Origin: JAEULH01 sp963746275
GTDB taxonomy: Bacteria > Pseudomonadota > Alphaproteobacteria > Rhodospirillales > Defluviicoccaceae
DNA length: 64,000 nucleotides
Assembly: GCA_963746275.1 (NCBI GenBank)
Contig: CAVVAX010000011.1
Coordinates: forward strand, 62,001 to 126,000
Reading direction: 5' to 3'
A program made the translations under genes and the position numbers. Every line of letters begins with the position of its first letter. The first letter of the stretch is position 1. Below the pieces are notes generated by a model that worked only from the letters and a program-made list of their open reading frames with translations, made no database searches and had not been told where the DNA came from. Of this stretch, positions 22,017 through 32,490 are shown piece by piece.

Positions 22017-22415
22017 TCACTGCACCCGCATCGGCTCTTCGGGCTCGGTTTCGGCCGGCGGCGGCGAGGTGCCGGCCTGGTGGTGGACGAGCCGCCACCA
22101 TCCGTCTTCGCGGACGAAAATGTTGGTCGCCGCCAGCACCGCATCCGTCAGGTGCTCATAGCAGACGACGTAGGCGACCTCGCCCAGCAGCAGCATGGCC
22201 GCGGCGCCGCTGATGGCGACCTGCGGCGACTGCGGGTTGGTGAGGATCGCCCGCCAGCTCTCCATCACTGCTTCGCGGCCGAGCAGCGCCGTCCAGCCGG
22301 GGTGGATGCAGGTGATGTTCTCGCGCTCCGACCAAACCTTCTCCATGGCCTCCAGGTCGCGGGTGGTGAACGCGGCGTAGAAGGCCTCGTTCGCGAACAG
22401 CACCGCCACATCCAT
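22017..22415 (-). CDS. NTF2/SnoaL-like small protein (DUF4440 type)
   Basis: 132 residues with the cone-fold pattern FYAAFTTRDLEAMEKVWSE, ITCIHPGWTALLGREAVMESWRAIL, VAYVVCYEHLTDAVLAATNIFVREDGWWRLVHHQAG. The HPGW and WRLVHHQ motifs are typical of a widespread SnoaL-like group linked to ketosteroid-isomerase folds; most have no known reaction. The C-terminus is acidic. The start follows AGGGGG. It is isolated from the large NTF2 set at the right end of the window. Confidence 0.82.
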   Translation of the reverse strand: MDVAVLFANEAFYAAFTTRDLEAMEKVWSERENITCIHPGWTALLGREAVMESWRAILTNPQSPQVAISGAAAMLLLGEVAYVVCYEHLTDAVLAATNIFVREDGWWRLVHHQAGTSPPPAETEPEEPMRVQ

Positions 22416-22574
22416 GAAGCGTCCCCCTCTCGGTCATGTCCGCCGGCCATGGCGAGCCGCGAGCCGCCGGCGGCGCCACTCTAGCCGACCGGACATCGCC
22501 GTGATACGACGGACGCACCCCGTCAACGCACCCCTCAACGCACCCTGGGGCTCGCCGTTGCACGAGCAGGCGTC

Positions 22575-23696
22575 ATGAGCTTCGACCGCTTCCGGCTGGC
22601 CCGGCCAATCCTGCACGCGATCGATCCCGAGCGCGCGCATGACCTGACGATCGCGGCCCTGCGCGCTGGGCTTGCCGGGCGGGCGCGCGGCGCGGCCGAT
22701 CCGGTGCTCGCGACCAGCGTCTTCGGCCTGGATTTCGCCAACCCGCTCGGCCTTGCCGCCGGCTTCGACAAGAACGCTGGCGTAGCGGATGCCATGCTCG
22801 GCCTCGGCTTCGGCTTCGTCGAGACCGGCACCGTGACGCTGCGGCCGCAGGCCGGCAACCCGAAGCCGCGGCTGTTCCGGCTGCCTCAGGACCACGCCGT
22901 CATCAACCGCATGGGCTTCAACAACGGCGGCCTCGACGTCGTCCGCGAGAGGCTGCGGCGGCGGCGGGAGAGGGGCCGGGAGAAGGGCAGGCGCGGCATC
23001 GTTGGCGCCAACGTCGGCCCCAACAAGGATGCGGTCGATCCGGTGGAGGACTGTGCGCGCTGCGTCGAGGCGCTGGCGCCGTTCGCCGACTACCTCGTCG
23101 TCAACGTCTCCTCGCCGAACACGCCCGGCCTGCGCGGCCTCCAGGCCAAAGACGCGCTGCTTCCGCTGCTCGCGGCCTGTCTCGCCGCCCGCGGACCCGG
23201 GCGGGGGCGAGGGCGGCCGCCGCTGCTGGTCAAGATCGCCCCGGACCTGACCCCGGAGGAGCTGCAAGGCATCGCCGCGGCGGCGGTGGCGGTTTCGGTT
23301 GACGGCCTGATCGCCACCAACACCACGCTCGCCCGGCCGCCGTCGCTTCGCGGTCCCCATCGCGGCGAGGCGGGCGGGCTCAGCGGCCGGCCCTTGTTTG
23401 CCCCGTCCACCGAGATCCTCGCCGACCTATACCGTCTGACCGAGGGCGCCATTCCGCTCATCGGCGTTGGCGGGATCAGCAGCGGCGCCGATGCCTATGC
23501 CAAGATCCGCGCCGGCGCCTCGCTCGTGCAGCTTTACACCGCGCTGGTCTATGAGGGGCCGCGGCTGGTGGGACGCATCCTGAGCGAGCTAGCGGCCCTG
23601 CTCCGCGCCGACGGCTTTTGCCGGATCGAGGACGCGGTGGGCAGCGGCATCCACCAGGTCAGCGACGCCGAAGATCCCGCCGACCATCGCGGTTGA
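22575..23696 (+). CDS. pyrD: Dihydroorotate dehydrogenase, class 2
   Basis: Quinone-linked membrane-associated enzyme of pyrimidine synthesis oxidising dihydroorotate to orotate. 373 residues. The class 2 N-terminus (FDRFRLARPILHAIDPERAHDL) is present. FMN and substrate motifs are NPLGLAAGFDKNAG, VINRMGFNNGG, VVNVSSPNTPGLRG (catalytic Ser), PLLVKIAPDL, GLIATNTT and IGVGGISSG. A basic insertion (RRRRERGREKGRRG) follows helix 4. The frame is intact. Confidence 0.95.
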   Translation: MSFDRFRLARPILHAIDPERAHDLTIAALRAGLAGRARGAADPVLATSVFGLDFANPLGLAAGFDKNAGVADAMLGLGFGFVETGTVTLRPQAGNPKPRLFRLPQDHAVINRMGFNNGGLDVVRERLRRRRERGREKGRRGIVGANVGPNKDAVDPVEDCARCVEALAPFADYLVVNVSSPNTPGLRGLQAKDALLPLLAACLAARGPGRGRGRPPLLVKIAPDLTPEELQGIAAAAVAVSVDGLIATNTTLARPPSLRGPHRGEAGGLSGRPLFAPSTEILADLYRLTEGAIPLIGVGGISSGADAYAKIRAGASLVQLYTALVYEGPRLVGRILSELAALLRADGFCRIEDAVGSGIHQVSDAEDPADHRG

Positions 23697-23720
23697 CTTG
23701 CTGCGGACCCGTGGCATACT
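23693..23720 (+). promoter_or_regulatory. Candidate promoter of rplM-rpsI
   Basis: TTGACT and CATACT with a 16-base spacer, overlapping the pyrD stop codon and about 83 bases before rplM. The position fits independent transcription of the ribosomal protein pair. Confidence 0.45.
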
Positions 23721-23802
23721 CCCGCGCTCGTTCCGCACGGGAGCGAGCGCCCGTTCCCCCTGTGCCAAACTTGAGTATGGCAACACCGTCGGATTCTCGC
23801 GG

Positions 23803-24261
23803 ATGAAAACCTATTCGGCCAAAGCGGCAGACATCGATCGCAAGTGGTTCGTCATCGATGCCGAAGGCCTCGTCCTGGGGCGACTGGCCACGGTCGTCGC
23901 CGACCGCCTGCGCGGCAAGCACAAGCCGATCTACACGCCCCACGTGGACACCGGCGATCATGTCATTGTCGTCAACGCCGAGAAGATCGCTTTGACCGGC
24001 CGCAAGCGCGCCGACAAGGTGTTCTACTGGCACACCGGGCACCCGGGCGGCATCAAGGGCCGCAGCATGGGCGAGATCCTCGACGGCAAGTTCCCGAACC
24101 GCGTGGTGGAGAAGGCGGTCGAGCGGATGATCCCGCGAAACCCCCTCGGCCGGCAGATGCTGCGCAAGCTCAAGGTTTACGCCGGAGCGGAGCATCCTCA
24201 TGAGGCGCAGCAGCCGATTGCCCTCGACGTCGCGGCGATGAACCCAAAGAACAAGAGATAG
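23803..24261 (+). CDS. rplM: 50S ribosomal protein L13
   Basis: 152 residues, full length. Family blocks: WFVIDAEGLVLGRLATVVADRLRGKHKP, GDHVIVVNAEKIALTGRK, GRSMGEIL, VERMIPRNPLGRQMLRKLKVY and AGAEHPHEAQQP. Binds 23S rRNA early in 50S assembly. The frame is intact and rpsI follows after four bases, the standard rplM-rpsI pair. Confidence 0.97.
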   Translation: MKTYSAKAADIDRKWFVIDAEGLVLGRLATVVADRLRGKHKPIYTPHVDTGDHVIVVNAEKIALTGRKRADKVFYWHTGHPGGIKGRSMGEILDGKFPNRVVEKAVERMIPRNPLGRQMLRKLKVYAGAEHPHEAQQPIALDVAAMNPKNKR

Positions 24262-24265
24262 ACTG

Positions 24266-24754
24266 ATGATGGCCGAGCAGACCGGGACACTGGAGGATCT
24301 GAAGCGCCTGGCCGAGGGCAGCGGCCTCGCCGCCGCCGTGCCGGCGCACGAACGCAAGGTCGACGCGCAGGGCCGCTCCTACGCCACGGGCAAGCGCAAG
24401 GACGCTATCGCCCGCGTTTGGCTGAAGGCCGGGCGGGGGCAGATCACCGTCAACGGCAAGGCCGCGGATGCCTACTTCGCCCGGCCGACGTTGCGCATGG
24501 TCATCAACCAGCCGTTCGCCGCGACCCAGCGGGTGGGGCAGTTCGACGTTTACTGCACCGTCTGCGGCGGCGGGCTGTCCGGCCAGGCCGGCGCCGTGCG
24601 CCACGGGATCAGCCAGGCGCTGGGCCTGTTCGAGCCGGAGATCCGGCCGGTGCTCCGCTCCGGCGGCTTCCTGACCCGCGACCCCCGGGTGGTGGAGCGC
24701 AAGAAGTACGGCCGGGCCAAGGCCCGCCGCAGCTTCCAGTTCTCCAAGCGCTAG
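24266..24754 (+). CDS. rpsI: 30S ribosomal protein S9
   Basis: 162 residues including an alphaproteobacterial-style N-terminal extension (MMAEQTGTLEDLKRLAEG). The core has SYATGKRKDAIARVWLKAG, GQITVNGK, GGGLSGQAGAVRHGISQAL, and the tail DPRVVERKKYGRAKARRSFQFSKR that reaches the ribosomal P site. Two ATG codons are adjacent but one base-triplet apart; either may start. The frame is intact. Confidence 0.97.
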   Translation: MMAEQTGTLEDLKRLAEGSGLAAAVPAHERKVDAQGRSYATGKRKDAIARVWLKAGRGQITVNGKAADAYFARPTLRMVINQPFAATQRVGQFDVYCTVCGGGLSGQAGAVRHGISQALGLFEPEIRPVLRSGGFLTRDPRVVERKKYGRAKARRSFQFSKR

Positions 24755-24788
24755 AAGCACTTTGCTTGTAGGTGATCATCAGAAGATC

Positions 24789-24875
24789 CGTCATCGCGAG
24801 CCGCGAAGCGGCGCGGCGATCCAGAAAGAGCGAAGGTACTGGATTGCCTCGTCGGCTTGCCTCCTCGGAACGACG
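24789..24875. repeat. Dispersed inverted repeat, copy 2
   Basis: Opposite orientation to copy 1: CGTCATCGCGAGCCGCGAAG ... GATCCAG ... CTGGATTG ... CTCCTCGGAACGACG. The right arm is degenerate compared with the other copies. It occupies most of the gap between rpsI and argC. Confidence 0.8.
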
Positions 24876-24962
24876 GCGCGAGTAAATCCTTAAGCCTGCT
24901 CTAAGGTTGGCGGCGCTCTTGGACGGCGCCGTCTTCCTTCTATTTCTAACGAGGCTCTTGCC

Positions 24963-26027
24963 ATGGCTCACGTCGACCGCAAGGTCCGTGTAGCGATCGT
25001 TGGCGCCAGCGGCTACACCGGCGCCGAGTTAGTGCGGCTGCTGTCGCGCCACCCGGCGGCGACCATCGTTGCGCTCACCGCCGACCGTAAGGCCGGGCAG
25101 AACTTGGCTAGCGTGTTCCCGCATCTGGCCGGCGTCGCGGCGGAGCTGGATCTGCCGGTTCTGACCACGCCCGATGAGCTCGGTTGGGACGGGATCGATG
25201 TCGCCTTCTTCGGCCTTCCCCATGGCACGACGCATTTGGTCGCGGCGCGCGCACCGGAGCGGGTCAAGCTCATTGACCTCTCGCCCGACTTCCGCTTCGC
25301 CGACACCGGCACCTACTCGCGGTGGTACGGCCTGCCGCATGGCGCGCCGGAGCTTCAGCGCCAGGCCGTCTACGGCCTTACGGAGCTCGCGCGCGGCGAG
25401 ATCGCCAAGGCCCGGCTCGTCGGCTGCCCCGGCTGCTACCCGACGGCTTCGCTGCTGCCGCTGCTGCCGCTGGTCCGAGACGGGCTGATCGCAGCCGACG
25501 AGATCATCATCGACGCCAAGTCCGGCGTCACCGGTGCTGGCCGGGCATTGAAGGAGGCCTCGCTGTTTTCCGAGGTGGCAGAGGGCGTGCACGCCTATGG
25601 CATTGCCGGCCATCGCCACGCTCCGGAGATCGAGCAGGCGATCGGGCTCGCGGCAGGGCAGCCCGTCGTCGTCAACTTCACCCCGCACCTGATGCCGATG
25701 AACCGGGGCATCCTCGCCAGCATCTACGTCCGCCTGAGCGATGGGGCGGAGGTTGCCGATCTGCGCAGCAACCTCGCTGCCGCTTATGCCGGCGAGCCGT
25801 TCGTGCGTGTCCTGGGCGAAGGCCTGGTTCCGGCGACGCGGCATGTCCGCGGCTCGAACCATGCGCTCATCGGGGTCTTCCCCGACCGCCTGCCGCGCCG
25901 CGCGATCCTGCTCTCGGTCATCGACAACCTGGTCAAGGGCGCGTCAGGTCAGGCGGTGCAGAACATGAACCTGATGTGCGGCATCCCCGAAACTGCCGGG
26001 CTCGATCAGGCGCCGCTGTTTCCTTAA
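24963..26027 (+). CDS. argC: N-acetyl-gamma-glutamyl-phosphate reductase
   Basis: NADPH-dependent third step of arginine synthesis. 354 residues. The N-terminal nucleotide site is VAIVGASGYTGAELVRLLSRHP, the catalytic Cys is in VGCPGCYPTASLL, and the substrate region includes DAKSGVTGAGRAL and VHAYGIAGHRHAPEIEQ. LMPMNRGILASIYV and the tail KGASGQAVQNMNLM are also typical. The frame is intact. Confidence 0.96.
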   Translation: MAHVDRKVRVAIVGASGYTGAELVRLLSRHPAATIVALTADRKAGQNLASVFPHLAGVAAELDLPVLTTPDELGWDGIDVAFFGLPHGTTHLVAARAPERVKLIDLSPDFRFADTGTYSRWYGLPHGAPELQRQAVYGLTELARGEIAKARLVGCPGCYPTASLLPLLPLVRDGLIAADEIIIDAKSGVTGAGRALKEASLFSEVAEGVHAYGIAGHRHAPEIEQAIGLAAGQPVVVNFTPHLMPMNRGILASIYVRLSDGAEVADLRSNLAAAYAGEPFVRVLGEGLVPATRHVRGSNHALIGVFPDRLPRRAILLSVIDNLVKGASGQAVQNMNLMCGIPETAGLDQAPLFP

Positions 26028-26032
26028 GATCG

Positions 26033-26122
26033 GCCGCCGCCCCAACTGGGGCCGGGGCCCCAAGTGGGGCCTCCGCCCCGGATGCGGCCTCGGCCCCGGA
26101 TGCGGCCTCCGTCCCCTGCGCT
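26033..26122 (+). repeat. Five tandem 18-bp units after argC
   Basis: Units starting 26033, 26051, 26069, 26087 and 26105, all beginning GCC; units three and four (GCCTCCGCCCCGGATGCG and GCCTCGGCCCCGGATGCG) differ at one position. The array begins six bases after the argC stop, in a 248-base gap with no other gene. Confidence 0.85.
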
Positions 26123-26275
26123 GCCGCAGGATTAGGTGCATTCCGGGGTGCGAGCGGCTATGATGCGCTTGCTCAACAGCAGATCCCTCCTGAGGCGCTC
26201 CCTCAGGACCCCTCCGACGGCACCCGATCGCGAAAACACGAGGATACGGCACGTGCACTGGCGGAGCCCTTCGCC

Positions 26276-27526
26276 TTGAGACTCCTCGTCTACGGGATCA
26301 ACTACCTTCCCGAACTCACCGGCATCGGCAAGTACACTGGCGAGATGTGCGAGTGGCTGGCGAAGCGCGGCCACGAGGTCCGCGTCGTGACCGCCGTTCC
26401 GTACTACCCGGAATGGCAGGTGCCCGAGGCTTACCGAGGCGGGCTCTACCGCACCGAGACGGCGCGACGGCGTCGAGGTCTACCGCAGCAACCTGTTCGT
26501 CCCACGGGCGCCGACGACGGCGACGCGGCTGTTGCATCTCGCCAGCTTCGCCCTGGCCAGCCTGCCCCCGGTCCTCCGCCAGCGCTCCTGGCGCCCCGAC
26601 ATCCTGATCACCGTCGAGCCAACCTTGTTCTGTGCGCCCGGCGCGCTGGCAACCGCGCGTCTGGCCGACGCCAAGTCGCTGCTGCACATCCAGGACTTCG
26701 AGATGGACGCGATGCTGGGGCTCGGCATGGGCAAGGCCGGCGGCGATCGGCGCGGCCGTCGAGCGCTGGCTGATGCGGCGCTTCTCCGCCATCTCGACGA
26801 TTTCCTACAGCATGGGCGAGCGCGCCGAGGCCAAGCTGGGCAACGGCCGCAAGGCGCTGTTCTTCCCCAACTGGGTCGACATCGACTTCGTCAAGCCGGG
26901 GCCGACGGGTGATCTCTACCGCCAGCTGTGGGGCATCCCGGCGACGACCAAGGTTGTCCTCTATTCCGGCAACATGGGCCGCAAGCAGGGGCTGGAAATC
27001 GTCGCTTTCGGCGGCAGCGGCCTTTGCGGCCGAGGCGGACGTCCTCTTCATCCTGGTCGGCGCCGGCGCCGCTGCCGAGGATTTGAAGAAAGCCGCCGAG
27101 GCCAAGGCATTGCGCAACGTTCGCTTCCATTCGCTCCAGCCCTACGAGCAGCTGCCGGAGCTGATGGCTCTCGCCGACGTCCACCTCGTCGTTCAACGCC
27201 GCGGCGCCGCGGATGCCGTCCTGCCGTCGAAGCTCACGACCATCCTTGCCGCCGGCGGCAACGCTCTCGTCACCGCCGAGCCCCACACCGAGCTCGGCAA
27301 GCTGTGCGAGAAGCACCCGGGCATCGCCGTCCGCGTCGAGCCGGAGGACGCGGCCCGGCTGACGGAGGCATTGCAGGGGATGCTCGCCCTCGTCGATCCC
27401 GAACACAGGCGGCATAATGCCGTCGCCCGCGCCTATGCGGAGCAGAACCTCGACAAGCAGCGGGTGCTGGAACGCTTCGAGGCGGACCTCATGACCCTCA
27501 TCGACAGCGGAGCGGACCATGGCTGA
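26276..27526 (+). CDS. WcaI-type glycosyltransferase, frameshifted
   Basis: GT4-family glycosyltransferase of about 415 residues, like the colanic-acid enzyme WcaI. The N-terminus LRLLVYGINYLPELTGIGKYTGEM is diagnostic; it starts at TTG with GGAG ten bases upstream. Further blocks: HIQDFEMDAMLGLGM, RWLMRRFSAISTISYSM, FFPNWVDIDFVKP, VVLYSGNMGRKQGLE, FHSLQPYEQLPELMALADVHLV and VLPSKLTTILAAGGN. Three one-base frame changes (about 26465, 26745 and 27005) all act as insertions. It overlaps the GDP-fucose synthase gene by eight bases, so it probably transfers a sugar, possibly fucose, to an exopolysaccharide. Confidence 0.9.
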
Positions 27527-28500
27527 AGCCAACGGGCGGGCGAAGATCTACGTGGCCGGCCATCGGGGCATGGTCGGCGCCGCCATCTGCCGCAGGCTCA
27601 AGCAGCAGAACATCGAGGCCGACATCGTCGTGCGCGGCCACGCGGAGCTTGACCTCATCGACCAGGCGGCGGTGGATCGCTTCTTCGCCGAGGAGCGGCC
27701 CGACCAGGTGTACCTGGCCGCGGCCAAGGTCGGCGGCATCTGGGCCAACAACGAGTACCCGGCCGAGTTCATCTATCAGAACCTGATGATCGAGGCGAAC
27801 ATCATCGCCGCCGCCCACCGGCACGGGACGGAGCGGCTGTTGTTCCTCGGCAGCTCCTGCATCTACCCGAAGCTGGCGCCACAGCCCATGCGTGAGGACG
27901 CGCTGCTCACGGGCACGCTCGAGCCGACCAACGAGCCCTACGCCATCGCCAAGATCGCCGGGATCAAGCTCTGCGAGTCCTATAACCGGCAGTATGGAAC
28001 CGACTTTCGCAGCGTCATGCCGACCAACCTGTACGGCCCGGGCGACAACTTCGACCTGGAGAAGAGCCACGTCATCCCGGCCTTGATCCGCAAGTTCCAC
28101 GACGCCAAGGAGAAGGACGCAGCCGCGGTCGAGGTCTGGGGCACGGGAACGCCGCGGCGCGAGTTCCTCCACGTCGATGACATGGCGGCCGGCGTGCGTG
28201 TTCGTCATGCAGCTCGACCGCGAGGCCTACGACCGCCACACCCAGCCGATGCTCTCGCACATCAACGTCGGTTCCGGCGAGGACGTCACCATCCGCGAGC
28301 TGGCCGAGACCGTCCGCGATGTCGTCGGCTTCGAAGGCGAGATCCGCTTCGATGCGACGAAGCCGGACGGCACGCCGCGCAAGCTGCTCGACGTGTCGCG
28401 GCTGAAGGCGCTGGGCTGGCAGGCGGGCATCGGCTTGCGCGACGGGCTGGCGGAGACCTACAGGTGGGTCCTCGAGCACCGCGACACCTTGAGGGTTTAA
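27519..28500 (+). CDS. fcl: GDP-L-fucose synthase, frameshifted
   Basis: Epimerase-reductase turning GDP-4-keto-6-deoxymannose into GDP-L-fucose. About 326 residues of extended short-chain dehydrogenase fold: NADP site KIYVAGHRGMVGAAICRRL, LAAAKVGGIWANNEYPAEFIYQN, catalytic LFLGSSCIYPK and EPYAIAKIAGIKLCESYNRQY with the Tyr-Lys pair, NLYGPGDNF. One insertion-like frame change near 28195 sits between FLHVDDMAAG and VFVMQLDREAY. It works with the adjacent gmd gene. Confidence 0.94.
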
Positions 28501-28585
28501 GACGGCGAGGGTTTGAGACGGATTTGAGACGGCGGCCGGCGGTCGCACCGGCGCCGAGACTGGTCACCTCAACGGCGGATTGGGC

Positions 28586-29671
<1,086 letters not shown>

Positions 29672-29705
29672 GGGGCACACGCTTCACTCGATGCCTCTCC
29701 CTTCC

Positions 29706-29775
29706 GTCACCCGCGGACTTGATCCGCGGGTGCCAGCACCCGGCTTGGATTGCCGCAACAAGTGCGGCAATGACG
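29706..29775. repeat. Two-hairpin intergenic element after gmd
   Basis: ACCCGCGGA-CTTGA-TCCGCGGGT at 29709-29731 (9-bp stem) and TTGCCGCA-ACAAG-TGCGGCAA at 29750-29770 (8-bp stem), framed by CCGTCA and TGACGG. It resembles the dispersed repeat family in layout but differs in sequence. It lies between convergent genes and may also stop transcription, though no U tract is present. Confidence 0.75.
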
Positions 29776-29845
29776 GAAAGAAGCGACCCCCGTGGGCCCG
29801 CCGGAGACGGGCCGTCGAGGAAGTGCAGCGAGCGGGAAGCCGCGC

Positions 29846-30424
29846 CTAGATTGCGGCTGCCGCGGCCTCGTTCGCCGCCACCGCATCGGGCGAGTTCCGG
29901 GCGATCCCGCGGGAGGTCTCGATGCCGCGCGGCAGGCCACTGCGGTCGGAGTAGTCGCGGCGCGGCTCGTCGCTGGCCCGCCGGCCCGGGGCCCGCTCCG
30001 CCCGCAGCAGGCTGAGGCAGGCCAGATCCAGCACCGTCAGCCCGGCGACCGCGGCAAGCGCGACGTCGACGTTGCGCTCCTTCCCCTCGCTCGCCCCGCG
30101 CGCCGCCGCCAGCGCGGCCAGATCCGCGGCGTCGCCCGCAGCCCGCATCGCCAGGCCCAGGCCGGGGTTGACCGAGAGGCACACCACGCCGCTCGCCAGC
30201 TCGCGGGCGCCGCAGGCGCGGATGACGCCTTCCTTGCCCTCGATGCCCAGCGCCCGGGCAAGCGCCGGCGCGGCCATCAGCCCCGCCAGCCCCAGGCCGA
30301 TGGACACCCAGCCCAGGGTCCGGGCGCCGCGGTCGCCGGCGCTGAGCGAGCTCGGACCTCCGGCGACCACCGCCGGATCGCCGGGGGAGCGGGCGATGTC
30401 GCCGAGCTTCGTCATCATGGCCAT
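29846..30424 (-). CDS. Small membrane protein of unknown function
   Basis: 192 residues with about four hydrophobic segments: TLGWVSIGLGLAGLMAAPALARAL, ELASGVVCLSV, AADLAALAAARG and DVALAAVAGLTVLDLACLSLL. The motif ARALGIEGKEGVIRACGARELASG resembles the membrane part found in front of cyclase/dehydrase-like proteins in alphaproteobacteria. The C-terminus is hydrophilic. GAGG precedes the ATG. It is ten bases downstream of the alcohol dehydrogenase gene and probably co-transcribed. No reaction can be proposed. Confidence 0.75.
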   Translation of the reverse strand: MAMMTKLGDIARSPGDPAVVAGGPSSLSAGDRGARTLGWVSIGLGLAGLMAAPALARALGIEGKEGVIRACGARELASGVVCLSVNPGLGLAMRAAGDAADLAALAAARGASEGKERNVDVALAAVAGLTVLDLACLSLLRAERAPGRRASDEPRRDYSDRSGLPRGIETSRGIARNSPDAVAANEAAAAAI

Positions 30425-30434
30425 AGCAGCAACC

Positions 30435-31610
30435 TCACGGCTTCAGAACAACCTTGACGCAGCTGTCCTGCTTGTTGCGGAACAGCTTGTACATCTCCGG
30501 CCCGTCGGCCAGGCCGGCCTCGTGGGTAATGACGAAGGACGGGTCGATCTCGCCGTCCTCGATCCGCCGGACCAGCTCGCCGGCCCAACGCTGGACATGC
30601 GTCTGCCCCATCCGGACGCTCAGCCCCTTGTTCATGGCCATCCCCAGCGGGATCTTGTCGACGAGGCCGCTGTAGACGCCGGGGATGGAGATGATGCCGC
30701 CGGGTCGGCAGACGTAGATCATCTCGCGCAGCACGTGCGGCCGGTCGTTTTCCAGCAGCATCATCTGCTTCGCCCGGTCCAGCAGCGTGTCCGGCTGGCT
30801 CGGCGTGACGTGCGACTCCATGCCGACGGCGTCGATGCACTTGTCCGGGCCCTTGCCGCCGGTGAGCTCGTTCAGCCGCTCGATGACCGGTTCGGCCTCG
30901 AAGTCGATGGTCGTGGCGCCGCCGGCCTTGGCCATGCTGAGGCGGTCCGGCAGGCGGTCGATGGCGACCACCTGCTTTGCGCCGAGCAGGAGCGCGCTAC
31001 GAATGGCCATTTGCCCGACGGCGCCGCAGCCCCAGATGGCGACGGTGTCGGAAGGCTCGATGGCGCAGTTCACGGCCGCCTGCCAGCCGGTCGGCAGGAT
31101 GTCGCCGAGGAACAGCGCCTGCTCGTCGGTCATCCCGTCGGGAACCTTGACGTGCGTGGTATCGGCGAATGGCACCCGCAGGTACTCGGCCTGCCCGCCG
31201 GGATAGCCACCGGTGAGATGGGTATAGCCGAACAGCCCGGCAGTCGGGTGGCCGAACACCTTCTCGGCGAGGTCACGCCTGCGGTTGCTGACCTCGCAGA
31301 TCGAGTAGTTGCCGCGCCGGCACTGGTCGCATTCGCCGCAGACGATGGTGAAGGGGACGACGACCCGCTCGCCGACGCGCAGCTTCCCGTTGACGCCTTT
31401 TCCAACCTCGACGACCTCGCCCATCATCTCGTGGCCCATGATGTCGCCGGGGAGCATCGCCGGGATGAGGTTGTGGAACAGATGCAGGTCGGAGCCGCAG
31501 ATGGCGCAACTCGTCACTTTGACGATGGCGTCGCGGGGGTGTTCGATCCCGGGGTCGGACACGGTGTCGCAGCGGATGTCCTCCTTGCCGTGCCACACGA
31601 GAGCCTTCAT
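30435..31610 (-). CDS. Zinc-dependent alcohol/formaldehyde dehydrogenase family protein
   Basis: 391 residues, intact. Catalytic zinc site in SCAICGSDLHLFH and GHEMMGEV; structural zinc site CGECDQCRRGNYSIC; nucleotide site VAIWGCGAVGQMAI. The length and the motif DILPTGWQAA match the glutathione-independent formaldehyde-dehydrogenase-like branch of medium-chain dehydrogenases, whose members take varied alcohols or aldehydes. I start it at the ATG eight bases after AGGAG rather than at the much longer open frame. The substrate is not predictable. Confidence 0.9.
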   Translation of the reverse strand: MKALVWHGKEDIRCDTVSDPGIEHPRDAIVKVTSCAICGSDLHLFHNLIPAMLPGDIMGHEMMGEVVEVGKGVNGKLRVGERVVVPFTIVCGECDQCRRGNYSICEVSNRRRDLAEKVFGHPTAGLFGYTHLTGGYPGGQAEYLRVPFADTTHVKVPDGMTDEQALFLGDILPTGWQAAVNCAIEPSDTVAIWGCGAVGQMAIRSALLLGAKQVVAIDRLPDRLSMAKAGGATTIDFEAEPVIERLNELTGGKGPDKCIDAVGMESHVTPSQPDTLLDRAKQMMLLENDRPHVLREMIYVCRPGGIISIPGVYSGLVDKIPLGMAMNKGLSVRMGQTHVQRWAGELVRRIEDGEIDPSFVITHEAGLADGPEMYKLFRNKQDSCVKVVLKP

Positions 31611-31729
31611 CGCGCCGCTCCTCACGCCATTGCCTGCCGGCACTAATGCGGCCACGCCACTGCGGTTCCGGGCCAGCGCGGCGGGCCAGCGCCCGCCTGC
31701 CGTTTCTCCGCCGCCGGCCCGCCGTCGGC

Positions 31730-32084
31730 TCAACGCGTCAGAATTTCCAGGATGTGGCCGTTCGGGTCGCGGAAGTGGACGCCGCGGCCGCCGTTGCGGT
31801 GATTGATGTGCATGTCCTCCAGACGGTAGGGGCCGCTGCCTTAGCGCAGGCCCTCGGCCTGGACGCGGCCGAAGATGGCGTCTGAATTCCTAGTCGCCGA
31901 CCTTGAAGGCGTAGTGGAGGCTGTCGAAGCTTTGGTCGTCCATGAAGTCGAGCGTCAGCCGGTCGTTGACCTTGACGGGCGCGAACCGCGGCGACGTGCC
32001 CCCATAGTCCAGGCCGAAGATACGGGCGAAAAACCGCGCCGAGGCTTCCTTGTCGTGCGCGGGAACGATGGTGTGGTCGAGCAT
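31730..32084 (-). pseudogene. VOC/glyoxalase-family protein, frameshift and stop
   Basis: Small metalloenzyme fold of about 118 residues. The first part reads MLDHTIVPAHDKEASARFFARIFGL to LHYAFKVGD, then a stop unless the frame changes by one base near 31890. After EFDAIFGRVQAEGLR a TAA stands where relatives usually have Tyr before GSGP, and the gene then continues to HINHRNGGRGVHFRDPNGHILEILTR. Because an in-frame stop comes on top of the frame change, this is the best candidate in the window for a truly dead gene. GGAGG precedes the ATG. Confidence 0.75.
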
Positions 32085-32293
32085 GGCGTGGATCCTCCAG
32101 CCGGAGGCGGCGGAAGCGCCGTCTGCGTGCGCTTGGAGGTGATCATCGAGCGAGCCGACACAAGGAGCGCCAGGCGGACCCGGGCGCACCATCGTCCGGT
32201 CCTGCGACGGGCGCTGCTGACCTGCAACGCTGGCCGCGGACCTGGGAGCGCGGCGAGGCTCGGGCTTGACAGCCGGGTGCATCAGGCACAAAC

Positions 32294-32490
32294 TATAGTT
32301 ATCGGTTAAGGCAACGTGGAGGTGCGCAATCGGCAATACTCCACCGGACAATCAATAGGTCGCCGGCCCCTTGGCACCGGCAGCCCTTCTGAAAGCCCAA
32401 GCTTATACTCGGCGCAGCCGAGTACAGCAGAATGATATTCTGCTAATCGGACCCCCGCCCGCCTCGCATAGGCATAGCGCGGGGGTCTTC
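32294..32490 (+). ncRNA. Candidate structured small RNA ending in a terminator hairpin
   Basis: A 521-base gap between two minus-strand genes holds an ordered set of hairpins. GTGGAG/CTCCAC pairs at 32316-32344. TACTCGGC-GCA-GCCGAGTA lies at 32406-32424 (8 bp, perfect), AGCAGAAT-GAT-ATTCTGCT at 32426-32444 (8 bp, perfect), and GACCCCCGC/GCGGGGGTC at 32450-32487, followed by TTCATTT. A TATAGT at 32294 and TTGACA at 32266 lie upstream, but the spacer is 22, too long for a normal promoter. The first bases coincide with the palindrome AACTATAGTT. No open frame fits. It may be a small RNA or a leader/terminator; the remaining parts of the gap show nothing. Confidence 0.4.
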
